From NCBI GenBank assembly GCA_959347315.1, contig OY365814.1, positions 26,751,856 through 26,815,855 of the forward strand: a stretch of DNA of 64,000 nt, written 5' to 3'. A model generated the notes under the pieces. The model made no database searches, was not told the origin of the DNA, and worked only from the letters and a program-made list of their open reading frames with translations. Positions 1 through 10,199 of the stretch are shown here, piece by piece. A program made the position numbers and the translations under genes. The stretch's first letter is position 1. Each line of letters starts with the position of its first letter. This DNA comes from Bimastos eiseni. Its lineage: Eukaryota; Annelida; Clitellata; Crassiclitellata; Lumbricidae.

Positions 1-178
1 AAGCAGGAAGATACATGTAATCAGAAGTATGAAAATGTGGGCAAGCAAGTAGGTAAGGAAGTAAAGGTATACATGTGGAGATGGGTAAGTAGGTATGCGC
101 ATGGGTTGGTACTGGGTAGGTAGCTAGGTGGGTGAGTAGATTGCAGTAGGTAGAAGTACGTATGTAGGCAGCAGGGGT
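1..178. repeat. degenerate (GTAG)n tract
   Basis: Imperfect tetranucleotide repeat rich in GTAG/GTAA, with a short recurrence near 270-294. No coding signal. Confidence 0.7.
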
Positions 179-262
179 GTGACAAGCGGGGGCCGGGGGG
201 CACCGGTCCCCCATTTTCAAAATATTTCTTAAATTATGCCCCCCCCACTTTTCAAAACCTTG
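165..262. repeat. G/C-run dispersed repeat end
   Basis: The block around GGTGTGACAAGCGGGGG followed by C-runs resembles 37885-37985 (GGTGTAACAAGCGGGGG). Such ends are typical of non-autonomous hAT-like elements. I could not find both termini here. Confidence 0.45.
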
Positions 263-299
263 TTAACCTCTGGTAGGCAGGTAGGTAGGTAGTGTTTGT

Positions 300-1052
300 T
301 AATATCACTGATTAACTATTCGGATCACGAGTAACAACGATTAAATTAGTTATGTCAGTTTTCGGCTGGACTGCGAATGAGAATAACAGGACTCTAATAA
401 CAGTTTCGTTTACCTCAGGGCATACAGTGGCGCAATGTACTTCAAATTATTCAACATAACTCGGTTTCCGGAAGTTCTGTGACTGATTAAACCATGACCG
501 GCTTACATTTCATGGCCCAACGCTAAGTCATAAACCAGAAATCATATCCCATTGCGTGCAATTGTCCCCAGCCGGCCCAGAGGTAAATCTTATCGCACGG
601 GAGACTTGTATTAACGTTGCGCATGCGCATTCCTTTGCGATCAGAGAGCTGATATTATTGTCTGATGTGACGCCCGGTTAGAGGAGGCGCCCATGCGTGT
701 CGAGTTCTGTGCAGTGACGCAGAACAAATGTAGCCGATGAAGCGCCGGTCACCCCTCTGGCGCCGAGGGTGGAGTGGGATGATACCGGATTTCCGCTGAG
801 CTGACGTTGGATTCGGCGATGCGTGACATTCTCACCGGATTATATCTTCCACCTGTTCATTCATTCGTAGGCTGTACATCTTTTCTTTGTGTGTTTTTGA
901 TAAGATTCCATGTAATGCCAAGCTCCGATGAGAGTTGGCTTAGGCAGTCCTGATGGCACGAGTGCAAACACACCCATTAGCTTCGGCTCACATCGCAATC
1001 AATATGCAGGAATACAGGTGTGCCCTTTTAATAAATGGCATCAAAGTCAACC
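300..1052. other. no gene recognised
   Basis: Unique-looking sequence, moderately CpG-containing at 600-800. No ORF with protein-like features was seen. Confidence 0.5.
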
Positions 1053-1163
1053 CCGCCACTGCTTACACTTTGGCAGTGCCAGTCACGAGTCTGCATAAAA
1101 GAGAAGGGTGGCGCTAATCACATTTGTTATCACACAGAATGTGTTGTTAAGCTTAAACTACTG
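1053..1163 (-). repeat. dispersed 'CCTCCTCCTTTATCCAGGC' repeat, copy 1
   Basis: Diverged minus-strand copy of the ~100-bp family seen at least 11 times in this window. It keeps the GGCAGTGCCAGTC block, the AAAAGAGAAGGGTGGCGCTAA block and the TTGTTATCACACAG tail. Confidence 0.7.
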
Positions 1164-1827
1164 TAGGCAGACTCCATTCCAAAGATTTTGGAAATCGGTT
1201 TAGTCCTGCGTTAAGGCAGTTCTGGAAAACTTTCAAAATATGATTATGATCATCAATTTCAATCTCGTATGTCAATCATGAGCCTGTTATGAGGTGTGAC
1301 GGACAAATATCCTAAACTCGTCATGAAGACCTGATTGAAGACATCGAAGGATAATGAAGCACGAATCACCTGCAACTAAAGTGCAAAGTGTCACATGGAC
1401 AGATTTCGTCATTTTTTGACAGCTTTTTGAGAACTTGTGTAGACAGTGGTAAGGGTAGCGAGGACGTAACCAAGGGATATAATTATCTGAATGTTTCTCT
1501 CTAGACAGAATATTTCAACGAAGACTTGAATGCAATGAACATGCAGTAGAGAGACCGAATCCAACACAATGGTAGACAAACACAATGGCGGATAAACACA
1601 ATTACTGAAGACTTAGCCTTATTTCAATCATTCAATAAAAAATTTTATTTGTTTCAGGAACAATAAACAATTGTTAACATCTACATAATACTGTTATAAC
1701 AGTAGCAGTGGTATTTAACATTTGGTAGAAACATTTGGACTGACGTTAAGGAGATCAGTGAAGTTGACAAATCACCGATACAATACAATATAAGTGTAAT
1801 TTGATCTTGTACTTCTTATGATTGGTT
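1164..1827. other. no gene recognised
   Basis: AT-rich intergenic sequence. No conserved ORF or repeat recognised. Confidence 0.5.
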
Positions 1828-1945
1828 CAGAAGTGCACATGCACCGCAACGGCGCAATTCCAGATATAATTGCAGAACAATTTTGCGTGAAGGACTTGCT
1901 CAAGGTCCCTGCACAGTAACTCCTTGGATGACGGTCAAACCCACA
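1828..1945 (-). repeat. SINE tail region (minus)
   Basis: Shares GACTTGCTCAAGGTCCCTGCAC and flanking blocks with the SINE copies at 10350-10585 and 61735-61935, in the orientation opposite to 61735. No tRNA-like head is attached here. Confidence 0.6.
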
Positions 1946-2264
1946 CTCATGAACTCATGGGGGGGCGGAGCAGAGGGGATTTCCTGATTTAGATTATAGT
2001 AAGTGCACATTTCTTAACAAGGTCATAATGTAATTGGCATAATAATAATAAATCTAATTGAATTTCATATATTAACATTATACAGGTATCATGTCACAGG
2101 TGGTTATAATTGAATAATTTCACTTTTTAAAACTCTATCAGCGTTTTTGCCGATACAAGATTTAACAAATCAAATCTTTTGGTACCACTGAAAAAGCAAA
2201 AATCAAACCAAAACAAATTTAAAGCAATAAGGGGGAAAGCTGAAATGACGTCCCTACCCGCACT

Positions 2265-2440
2265 ACTAGTAGGAAAGTGAGCTACCTGGGACAATTGACC
2301 ATAATATTGGTCAATTCACCCACCTAATAGGTTATAAAACCTATTATTAACCTATAATAAGGTTATAAAATCACCAAAAATCACAACAACCCACATCATG
2401 GTTCTAATACCAACCAAATAGGCCACCATAAAATTTAAAA
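2265..2440 (+). repeat. left terminal inverted repeat
   Basis: Matches the reverse complement of 3115-3281, with a short indel near 2300. It contains the palindromic stretch TTGACCATAATATTGGTCAA and internal ATAGGTTATAAAACCTAT units. Similarity fades just where the 2439 ORF opens. Confidence 0.85.
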
Positions 2441-2654
2441 TAGTGCAATAAATCTCAATAGTCGAGGTAAAAACTGCAAGATAGTGCAACAAGAGCATGG
2501 TCTTTACCTGAAGCCATGGCAAGAGTCCGGACTTAATGATGTGGGAGAAGGTCTGTATCTGAAAAGAGGCTCTGGATTCGTAAACGGCGAAGGACTTATC
2601 CTTGGACCAGATTCACCGTTTAAAAACATTCCACTTCTCGGATTGTTACTATAA
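2439..2654 (+). pseudogene. 5'-truncated small ORF with GLYLKP-type repeats inside the 2265-3281 element
   Basis: Open frame of 71 codons ending TAA at 2652, with no in-frame ATG and a stop at 2436. The frame opens at the inner edge of the left TIR, which suggests a 5' deletion. The peptide has repeated short glycine-rich motifs, GLYLKP (about codons 22-27) then GLYLKR (about 38-43), and ends GPDSPFKNIPLLGLLL. Such composition is unlikely for random DNA. I associate this motif style with small proteins of Polinton/adintovirus-like elements, from memory and without a search. A spliced upstream start cannot be excluded. Function is unknown. Confidence 0.5.
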
Positions 2655-2699
2655 TTTTTTTCTTATCTCAGCTTAAATAAAAAGTCATTCTAATAAAAA

Positions 2700-2897
2700 A
2701 TGTATCATATCCGATTCACAAAATGGGGTGGACGAGACCGAAAACTGAAAAATCTACGAGAACACAACCGAGTTCCGTCACGTGGAAGGCGTGTGAAGGT
2801 ATGTGGGATGTATAGTAAGAATTTTAGAGATCATGGAACTGTCACCATAAACGAAGGAGATTCGTTATGTTATGTCGATTACCGCGTCAACGAATAA
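2700..2897 (+). CDS. hypothetical 65-aa basic protein of the 2265-3281 element
   Basis: ATG-to-TAA ORF starting 45 bases after the preceding ORF ends. The spacer includes AATAAAAAG and TAATAAAAAATG. The peptide is strongly basic in its first half (KWGGRDRKLKNL, RGRRVKV) and more neutral and acidic at the C-terminus. Its stop codon lies inside an AATAAA (2893-2898), so it could share a poly(A) signal as in compact viral genomes. I do not recognise the family. Chance ORFs of this length are common, so the case rests on its place between another protein-like ORF and a convergent one. Confidence 0.35.
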   Translation: MYHIRFTKWGGRDRKLKNLREHNRVPSRGRRVKVCGMYSKNFRDHGTVTINEGDSLCYVDYRVNE

Positions 2898-2899
2898 AA

Positions 2900-2953
2900 C
2901 TTGAATTCCATTTTAAGAATATTCTTCGATATTATAAAATGGAATTCAATAAA
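2900..2953. terminator. hairpin with AATAAA between convergent ORFs
   Basis: A perfect 15-bp inverted repeat (TTGAATTCCATTTTA at 2901-2915, complement at 2935-2949) sits exactly between the plus ORF stop (2897) and the minus ORF stop (2946). AATAAA occurs at 2893-2898 and 2948-2953 on the plus strand. A 3'-end or bidirectional processing role is inferred. Confidence 0.5.
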
Positions 2954-3098
2954 GCAGACACCTATCGCCTTCAGAAAATATCAGATTGATACTGAAGACT
3001 TGGTGGCCACATGATGACTCATCGTCGAAGCTATTGGGAATTCCCGTGACTTTTAACCTATTGGCGGACGTTTTGACCAGGGGCTTTGGTTTGTGCAT
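2946..3098 (-). CDS. hypothetical 50-aa protein of the 2265-3281 element
   Basis: Minus-strand ATG (3098-3096) to TGA (2948-2946), oriented toward the two plus-strand ORFs. The N-terminal third is basic and proline-containing (MHKPKPLVKTSANRLKV); the rest is mixed (PNSFDDESSCGHQVFSINL). It ends at the hairpin. No family is recognised. The frame reads like protein, and the convergent layout with a shared 3' hairpin supports a real gene. It may also be a truncated remnant, since the start lies near the inner edge of the right TIR. Confidence 0.4.
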   Translation of the reverse strand: MHKPKPLVKTSANRLKVTGIPNSFDDESSCGHQVFSINLIFSEGDRCLLY

Positions 3099-3114
3099 AA
3101 ATTATGGCTCATTT

Positions 3115-3281
3115 TTCAATTTTATGGTGGCCTATTTGGTTGGTATTAGAACCATGATGTGGGTTGTTGTGATTTTTGGTGATTTTGTAACCTAATTATA
3201 GGTTAACAATAGGTTTTGTAACCTATTAGGTGGGACCATAATATTGGTCAATTGTCCCAGGTAGCTCACTTTCCTACTACT
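3115..3281 (-). repeat. right terminal inverted repeat
   Basis: Reverse complement of 2265-2440 with scattered mismatches. Read inward, the terminus is AGTAGTAGGAAAGTGAGC. Confidence 0.85.
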
Positions 3282-3287
3282 CGCACT

Positions 3288-3345
3288 CCCTGCGTTACAG
3301 GCCGACCACTCTAACAAATCGGCCACCGTGCCACAATGAAGCTCA
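3288..3345 (-). repeat. tRNA-like SINE head (minus)
   Basis: The reverse complement reads GGCACGGTGGCCGATTTGTTAGAGTGGTC, matching the head at 61735. The 1-kb element is inserted right next to it, so the SINE head predates that insertion. Confidence 0.6.
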
Positions 3346-3609
3346 TTTCTTCGTACCCATCACCGTCAAATGTCCGGCCTCAAGGGCTGGCGGTTATAAT
3401 GACGATGACTCTGTAAAGTTGGCTTGGACTGATAAGATGAGAACAACTCCAAATCGATGAAAATAATCGATCAATTACATGGAGAAATTAAGAAATTTTA
3501 CAATCATATAGAACAAATAATAGACGTTAGCGTGCTGCTGTGTGGCAGCCACCTAGCGATGAGTATCTATCAACGTGCAAACCATTCTCCTTTGAAGACG
3601 AACATCACT

Positions 3610-3610
3610 G

Positions 3611-3646
<36 letters not shown>

Positions 3647-3690
3647 GACAGAGACAGTCAGAGACAGACAGACAGAGAGAGAGATGGAGA
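3610..3690. repeat. (GACA)n/(GA)n microsatellite
   Basis: Runs of GACA with GAGA interruptions. Confidence 0.95.
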
Positions 3691-4289
3691 GCAATAAATG
3701 TACCAATGCCAGGGTAGGCCCACCTTATCTTATTTTTAATAAATGGACTATATATTTAAAGTAGATGCAGATGAATATATTTTATATATATATATATGTG
3801 TGTGTGTATTTATAGTAAGTAAACGGTTTCCTATAAATTTAAATGGACCTATACATAGCATATGTATATGTGATTAAAGTATGTATTCCTACGCGTTAAC
3901 ACGAGATAAGCATGATAAAAAGCCGTCAGATGGATGGTGAAGGCAGAGCGATTAAACGCGTTGGTTGCTAACGACATGAAAGCGAATTGCTCAGCTTTCT
4001 GCTTTCGATATATCTATGATGGATGACCGGAGGGAGGTGGCGAGCAAAGCCAGATAAGCGGAGGGAGGCGGCGTGTAAAGCCAGAAACAGGCGCATTTCG
4101 CTGATAAGACGCGTGATTTGTCGTGCATCAAATGATAAGAAATTCATAATCGTTCACATATGCAGGGCAACTTTGCACCTGCCTCGTAATTCCAGTCATA
4201 ATAAATGTTATGAAGCAGACACGATTTTTGCTGACGCTGATATGAAGTAAGTGTAAAGTCGACGTCATCAGTGGGGTTTTGACCAGTAG
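3691..4289. other. no gene recognised
   Basis: Contains a short (TA)n(TG)n at 3779-3808 and duplicated GGAGGGAGGYGGCG blocks near 4030-4075. No gene. Confidence 0.5.
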
Positions 4290-4400
4290 TGGCTTCAGTT
4301 TAACGACATTGTGTAATAAGAAGGATCATTAGGGTCGCCCTCCTCTTTTATCCAGGCTTGGGACTGGCGCTGTCAGGGTGCAAACAGTGGCGGTGTTTGG
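4290..4400 (+). repeat. dispersed 'CCTCCTCCTTTATCCAGGC' repeat, copy 2
   Basis: Well preserved: AGTTTAACGACATTGTG, then CGCCCTCCTCTTTTATCCAGG, CTTGGGACTGGCGCTGTCAG and GCAAACAGTGGCGG. Confidence 0.85.
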
Positions 4401-4904
4401 AGTCTAACCAATGCAAGACGCGCTATAAAGATAGTCGGACTGTTTACAGATAGTAGACTCTTCAAAGCGGAACTGTGAATCGTCAGAGGAGGGTGACGCT
4501 ATTCGTCTTATTATGCAGTGATTAAATTTTCTGTGGTTGGGGCTTGGGAGGGTTCAACCACCTCCGTTCATTTTTCAACCACACCAGTTAATTCTCAAAA
4601 ATTACCTTGGAGTAGATCAGCTGTCAGTGGCTTAATGTACCATTTTTATAAAGCTAAGAATCAAGTTCATTTACCAAAATACGGTTACCCACTTACCCTC
4701 TATAATTCGGCACCTAAACCGGTTTCAAGGTTCGTAAAATTTCTGATCGGGACATCAGGACTTGCGAAAAAATGTCAACCCCTCCTCAATTCAAATTTGG
4801 CAAGTCAAACCCTGTGGTTAGGACACCATGTCATTAAAAAGCGACAAACCCAATCACGTAGTATCCCTATCCCTAGAGTAAACAATGAAAGCGTTATAAT
4901 AGAC
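4401..4904. other. no gene recognised
   Basis: A 170-codon plus frame (4518-5030) crosses this stretch but runs straight into the following microsatellite, and its codons show no domain. I treat it as noncoding. Confidence 0.5.
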
Positions 4905-4939
4905 AGACACACACAGACACACACACATACATACATACA

Positions 4940-4971
<32 letters not shown>

Positions 4972-4992
4972 AATATATATATATATATATAT
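4905..4992. repeat. (CA)n-(CATA)n-(TA)n microsatellite
   Basis: Compound simple repeat. Confidence 0.95.
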
Positions 4993-5251
4993 GCATTGTA
5001 GGAATATGTGGTAGAGTTACACGATGTTGAAACTGCTATATCTGGATGCCTAAATGTGTATGTCTTCTCGCCTCGCTATCAAAAATCACACCATGAGATG
5101 AATCGAAGTTTACACGAAGTCATTCACAGTTTTATGCTAATGACATCGACACACTATAGTAGATTATCAATGGACTCCCATAAAACTTTGCCCTAGTTCC
5201 ACGTAAAAGCCACCGCTAGAGCTACATCATGCAAATCGCACAGCCGTATAC

Positions 5252-5330
5252 ATGCCAGAGAGTCGAACTCGGATCGATAACAGAGGTGTTAATCACCCAG
5301 ACCACCACTGAGAATCGAGGAGCCGAATGC
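5252..5330 (-). repeat. tRNA-like SINE head (minus)
   Basis: The reverse complement contains AGTGGTGGTCTGGGTGATTAAC (box A-like) and CCGAGTTCGACTC (box B-like), 30-40 bp apart. No clean cloverleaf or acceptor stem is evident, so I call a tRNA-derived SINE or tRNA relic, not a functional tRNA. Confidence 0.5.
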
Positions 5331-6119
5331 CAATACACCCGGAAGGGCGAGGTGTGGGTCGACGTACAATTAGCGTCACCAGAGTAGGGGTGACGGGGCA
5401 AAGATGGCAGCTACACTACACTGAGTACCAAAGCTGCAGTGTCCAATATCAGTTTGCTTCGGTCGACGCATGTATTCTCCAGGGTACACAGATTGGCGGA
5501 TGTTCAATCGAGCGAGCAACTGGTCAAAACGAATAAAATGGCGGCCGGGTGATGATGATGATGATTGCGGTCATTTCAACGTCTAGATAAATAAAACGAC
5601 GCAGTTAACAGCGATAGACCACTTCGTCCACACAAGGAAATGACTACTGCATTTCTGACAGCTCGTTTTCAGGCGTTGTTTGTCTAGTAATCAGGCACAG
5701 TCAACAACCAGACATGTTTACAGTCAGTTTATAAGGTAATTCCAACTGTTGTCCTTGGATGGTCTAATAACCACAAAATTATCAAATAGATCCTGGTTTT
5801 TAGTTGGTCTCCCAGTTTCATCCGATTGTGGCGATCAACTGATTGATTGTGTCGCTGTAGTAAGCAAGGCTCTTCGAATGATCGATGTCAGTTGAAATTT
5901 TAATATCTTTTAAAAAGTAATGTCCAATTAACAAAAGACACTAAATATAGCAGGATATTAACTGACAGTGAAGCCAGTGGTCTCCAATAACGGTTTCATT
6001 TAATTTGGCGGGGAGGGGGAAACCACTCATGAGTCATAAGTGGAAGCAATGACAAGGCTTGATATTATATACGAATCGTCAATCAGCGTGAAATAATTAT
6101 TTCCTTTATTGAAGATTGT
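5331..6119. other. no gene recognised
   Basis: Includes a short (GAT)n at 5551-5566. No coding exon is supported. Confidence 0.5.
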
Positions 6120-6265
6120 AGCTCTGAGTGATTGAGGCATACCCCCCGTGCCAAGGATACGAAAGGCAAAGTATCCCCTTCCTAGGATAAGAAAATATCC
6201 CCCCCCTACGTGAAATTGGAGGCATTTGCCTCCGGACCCCCTATCTGGACGCTTCTGATCTGTAG
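6120..6265. repeat. dispersed repeat with GGAGGCATTTGCCTCC hairpin, copy 1
   Basis: Shares TGAAATTGGAGGCATTTGCC, then TCC(G/A)G, C-run and CTATCTGGACGC with 21500-21635 in the same orientation. The GGAGGCA/TGCCTCC arms form a perfect short hairpin. Probably the end of a transposon family. Confidence 0.7.
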
Positions 6266-6317
6266 AGACTAGGCATATCTGTCCCGAATAGATAGATAAC
6301 AGCGACATCAAACGAAC

Positions 6318-6382
6318 GAAAGAACGAACGAATGAGCGACTGAATGAATGAATGAATGAAAAAATGAAAGAATGAATGAATG
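6318..6382. repeat. (GAAT)n/(GAAC)n microsatellite
   Basis: Degenerate tetranucleotide repeat. Confidence 0.9.
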
Positions 6383-6584
6383 TGATGGTTAATGGTCACA
6401 ATGGTGTTTGGAATTCGCAGACATTCTATCAGTAGTGTGGACCAAGCTCGTATAGTATTATGTTGGCCTATAAGATACGATGACGCGTAATTTAATATGT
6501 ATCTGGATGTAAGAGAAAGTAAGTAAGTTTCTGTTGACGTTCTAAAATTCAAAGTCACCTTTACCCAAACTCTTTAGGACGTGC

Positions 6585-6655
6585 TGTTTAAAACGACGAT
6601 TGGTCATGAAAAAAATGATCGCCGTCGCCCTCCTCTGTTATCCGACCTTGGGATC
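6585..6655 (+). repeat. dispersed 'CCTCCTCCTTTATCCAGGC' repeat, copy 3 (partial)
   Basis: Diverged copy with CGCCGTCGCCCTCCTCTGTTATCC and CTTGGGA. The 3' half is missing. Confidence 0.6.
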
Positions 6656-7460
6656 GAAATTTCCAGAGCACATGCTGCGTGCGGTTGAGTTCACGAGTAC
6701 AGATACTTTACGCCTTTTCAGAAACTGGGCCGTCGTCGAATTTCAATCCTGGGTTCAAAAGGTCGCGGGAGAGAATCGCGGAAGGCAATCACTGAAAAAC
6801 GCTTCGAAATTAACACGAAATGGAAACCAGATGGAAACGCATCGGACCCTAACGAAATCGGGAACTCTGTCCTTCACCGCTTCCAGATGTTGATAATGGC
6901 CACACTCGAATGCAAACAATAAATCTTCGTTGGATGCTAGACAATATGTGCGTGCGTGTTTATAAGTGAGGAGGTTGGTGCATGCGTGTCCGATCAAAGA
7001 AGATAATGTTCCCGTTAATGTTCGAGGGTTAGTCAGAGCCTCGTTTGGACAAATTATCAGCGGTCAGTCGGACGAAGTATCAGCGTCGGTCGCTCTTATA
7101 GTGTAATGCATCGTAATCGGACACTTTTATAGCGCATGTATGAAAGAGGATCGTCTTCAAAGACACTGGGAATGTTTCTCATTTTGATTTTCAATTAGTA
7201 ATAACTCTTTCCGATTGGCGTTGTAGATGTTAGTGATATACGGGGGTCACAGCTTGAGCATGCCCTCACTCGGGTGAAGGTGAATTCGATCGGGTTGTAA
7301 GGGCCTACGCTTTTGGATCAACCAGGAGCACGGTCCCTCCTTCCATTTCGATGGAGCAGCCATGGTCGTTCCTTGTCGCCTCTGTCCCTATTGTCCGTTC
7401 CTGGGAAGACCCAGAATTGACCGATCCTTTATTACGAGAGGCAACATTGCAAACCAATAA

Positions 7461-8100
7461 CTCCCCGGACAAAACCCCCGGAAAAAAACAGTTTTAGGTA
7501 GGACATTACCTCCCACGGACAAACCCCCCTTTTGACGTAACTAACATCTGTCACATATATTTCTTAGACGAACTATTTACAGCTCTGTATACTTAATTAT
7601 ACGCCTTACCATAATTACTGACTATACTAACAAAGTCTGCAGAACATTACAAATGACACTACATACCTAATCGGCGCTATAGAAATCAATGGCTGAAAGG
7701 ACCATGGACTGTTACTAGTCTAACTTATATCAGAAGTCGTGTCACAGATGCCTTCAGCGAATATATCATGCACTAACATCAGAAAGACCAAGGAACTAAT
7801 TAACTATTTGCTATTTAACTATTGGACGACGATATCTGAGAGACCATGCACACATTAACGAGAAGTTCTGTCCAGGTGGTGTTACATAGATAGATTCTTA
7901 GAATGGAATTTAGAATGGAATTAACTGAAACAGCCAAGAGATGAGTGAATCTATGTTACGGAGGCTTCTTATACACTTTTCTAAGTAATACATTTTAAAA
8001 ACGTAAAAAATAAATTCTTTAGGGTGTTTTGTCCTACTTGGGGAGTTGTTGTTAGGGGTTTTGTCCGGGCTTTTTTGCCAGAGGGTTTTGTCCGCGACCC
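7461..8100. mobile_element. candidate MITE with GGACAAAACCC inverted ends
   Basis: CGGACAAAACCCCCGGAAAAAA near 7466 is mirrored by two inverted units, near 8056-8067 and 8081-8092 (reverse complement GGACAAAACCC). The exact termini and target duplication were not resolved. The interior holds no recognisable gene. Confidence 0.55.
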
Positions 8101-8229
8101 GTCTGATATGGTCAGACAATGACGCTCATGATAGTATAGGGATGTTGCAGATGAAAGCAGAGATTCACTATAAGAGTAGATTTTATTTATAACAGACACG
8201 CTATGTATAGTGACGAGATCAGCGCAATT

Positions 8230-8246
8230 TGGTGCGTGTGTTTGTA

Positions 8247-8279
<33 letters not shown>

Positions 8280-8450
8280 CTGTATATATGTGTGTGTGTG
8301 AGTGTGTGTAGGTGTGCTTGTGTAAGTGTGTGTATAGGTGTGTGTGTGTGTGTGTTTGTGTAAGTGTGTGTATAAGTGCGTGAGTAGGTGTGTGTGTAGG
8401 TGCGTGTGACTGTATATATATATATATATATAATATATATATATATACAC
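8230..8450. repeat. (GT)n then (TA)n microsatellite
   Basis: About 180 bp of interrupted GT followed by about 35 bp of TA. Confidence 0.95.
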
Positions 8451-8460
8451 GTGTATATAT

Positions 8461-8919
8461 TATGTACTCGCCCCGCACGCTTTATTGGACATTATCTGAT
8501 GTACCATAATGCATATGTATGCTGTATACAATACTATGCATACATGTATAGTTGAGCCTCACTGACGATGATCAAAAGACTAATCTAGGTCTGCTATGAC
8601 AGGTTTCATGATTACAAATGTCCGACTCAAATGGAAGTCATTTAATGAGAATCATGATTCTCTCTGTTAAGTTGCCAACCCGGCGTTCATTTGATTATCT
8701 TTAATTATCGTGAGAACGGGACATTACAGCGCCTCCTCTGTGTACCACTTTGAATATTCATGACTATATAAATAATGTCGACATCACGAGGACGATGTCA
8801 ATGATGTAATGGTACAAGCACGACATTACGCTTAATATAAAACATTGTGAATGTTCTAAAAGACTTTGGAAGCATGGAAATGTTTGCATCACGTATACCT
8901 GAACCGATACAGTTGGATG

Positions 8920-8923
<4 letters not shown>
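8461..8923. other. no gene recognised
   Basis: Unique-looking AT-rich sequence. Confidence 0.5.
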
Positions 8924-8955
<32 letters not shown>

Positions 8956-9010
8956 TTTCATACACAACCATATATATATACATATATATATACACACGTA
9001 TATATATACA
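8924..9010. repeat. (TA)n microsatellite
   Basis: Two TA runs separated by about 25 bp. Confidence 0.95.
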
Positions 9011-9127
9011 GGATTGGAAGCAGATTGCAAATAAGGAAGACCAAGACCACGTTGGATATTATGATCTTACAGACGAGGATTAACATAATTTATTTTTGCC
9101 CATCACTGTTGCTGAAGAGGACAGGGT

Positions 9128-9392
9128 TGTCTGTGTGTGTGTGTGTGTGTGTGCTTGTGTGTGCGTCTGTACGTCTGCAGGTCTGACCCCTGTTTATCTA
9201 CCTGTCACTCTGATTGTCTTTGCACGCCTTGTTCGTTCGTGCGTTGTCAGCGATACTCTCGCTCTTTCTGTCTGTATGTCTGTCTGTCTCTCCGTCTGTT
9301 TCACTATGTCTCTATCTGTCTCTCTTTCAATCTCTCTGTCTTTCTGTCTCTCTCTGTCTCTACTCTCAATCCCTGTCCGTCCGTCTGTCCGC

Positions 9393-9438
<46 letters not shown>

Positions 9439-9476
9439 GTCTCTCTCTCTCTCTCTCTACATATTCGCGTAACCAG
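9128..9476. repeat. (GT)n and (CTGT)n/(TC)n compound repeat
   Basis: GT run, then interrupted TCTG and TCTC tracts ending in a pure (CTGT) and (TC) run. Confidence 0.95.
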
Positions 9477-9559
9477 TTGTCCGTGTGCATGTCTGTGTGT
9501 CTTTACCCGTATGCCTCTGAATTCCTCCGTCGTTCCATTACTCTTCGCATCTTCATTGA

Positions 9560-10160
9560 CTAATACAGAGGCTGCAGGGAATCTCTCCAGTCATCACAGC
9601 GTGGTCTCTCTCTCTCCAACGATGCCACTTGATACCCTCTTCTCCCAACCAACCACCTGCCGTTTGCTCATTTCCTCATCAACCCTCCCAGCCGACCCCC
9701 ATCGACGAGAAGGGCGGGCCTCACGCTGCTCCCCGTCCTCCACCCCACCCTTCAACTTAACGTCCGTCGACGCGCGTCCGTGTTTTATAGCGCTACAGCC
9801 CGTTGCCGTCGTGACCCCGTAGGCAACGGGGATCGTCCATGTCTTTCAACTCTTCGGAACCGTTGCCCGTCGTGTGACTCGAATCCGATATTCCGCAGAA
9901 CCGGTTCCAATATGTTTCTGATTAGAAGTGGATTCCCATCGGAGGGGCTACCCCAGGCGCCTTCGACCCCGTGCCCCTTCAAAGAGCCCCTCCCAGTGAG
10001 CAAGCTCGGGAGGGGCCAAGGTTCCCGCACCTTGGATCGGAAGCGCACCCGAGTCACTGCTACCCCAGGGCAAATAGAAACTGTGGAAGATGTCGCGGTG
10101 TACATCAGTCATGCAGTTAAAGGCGACTGTCTGACTGTGGGGGTAGAAGACTAGAGGTTC
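9560..10160. other. CpG-rich block with CCCGTTGCC inverted repeat
   Basis: Noticeably richer in CpG than its surroundings and open in several frames on both strands. CCCGTTGCC (9799-9807) and GGCAACGGG (9822-9830) form an inverted repeat, and CCGTTGCCCGTCGTG follows nearby. No domain recognised. It may be the GC-rich part of a mobile element. Confidence 0.4.
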
Positions 10161-10199
10161 TGATGAAAGAGGATCGAATCTTAGGAGGATCAATGCACT

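Larger units (their letters stand above)
2265..3281. mobile_element. 1.0-kb element with long TIRs and 6-bp target duplication; miniature Polinton-like candidate
   Basis: The ends at 2265-2440 and 3115-3281 are inverted copies of each other and begin A[C/G]TAGTAGGAAAG. CGCACT flanks both sides (2259-2264 and 3282-3287). The interior holds a 5'-open ORF (2439-2654, +), a 65-codon ORF (2700-2897, +) and a 50-codon ORF (2946-3098, -) meeting tail to tail at a hairpin. Long TIRs, a 6-bp duplication, an AG-starting terminus and compact convergent ORFs are known traits of Polinton/Maverick elements. At about 1 kb this one lacks polymerase and integrase, so it would be non-autonomous. The class is inferred. 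The TIR structure and ORFs are seen directly. Confidence 0.7.

Noticed and set aside
4518..5030. 170-codon plus ORF
   Set aside because: Ends in a microsatellite; no motif, no splice or expression support.
7981..8478. 165-codon minus ORF rich in THTHT
   Set aside because: Translation of a (GT)n microsatellite.
9214..9822. 202-codon plus ORF
   Set aside because: Runs through CTGT/TC simple repeats; no domain.
9780..10154. 124-codon plus ORF in a CpG-rich block
   Set aside because: Open on both strands through composition; no recognisable domain.
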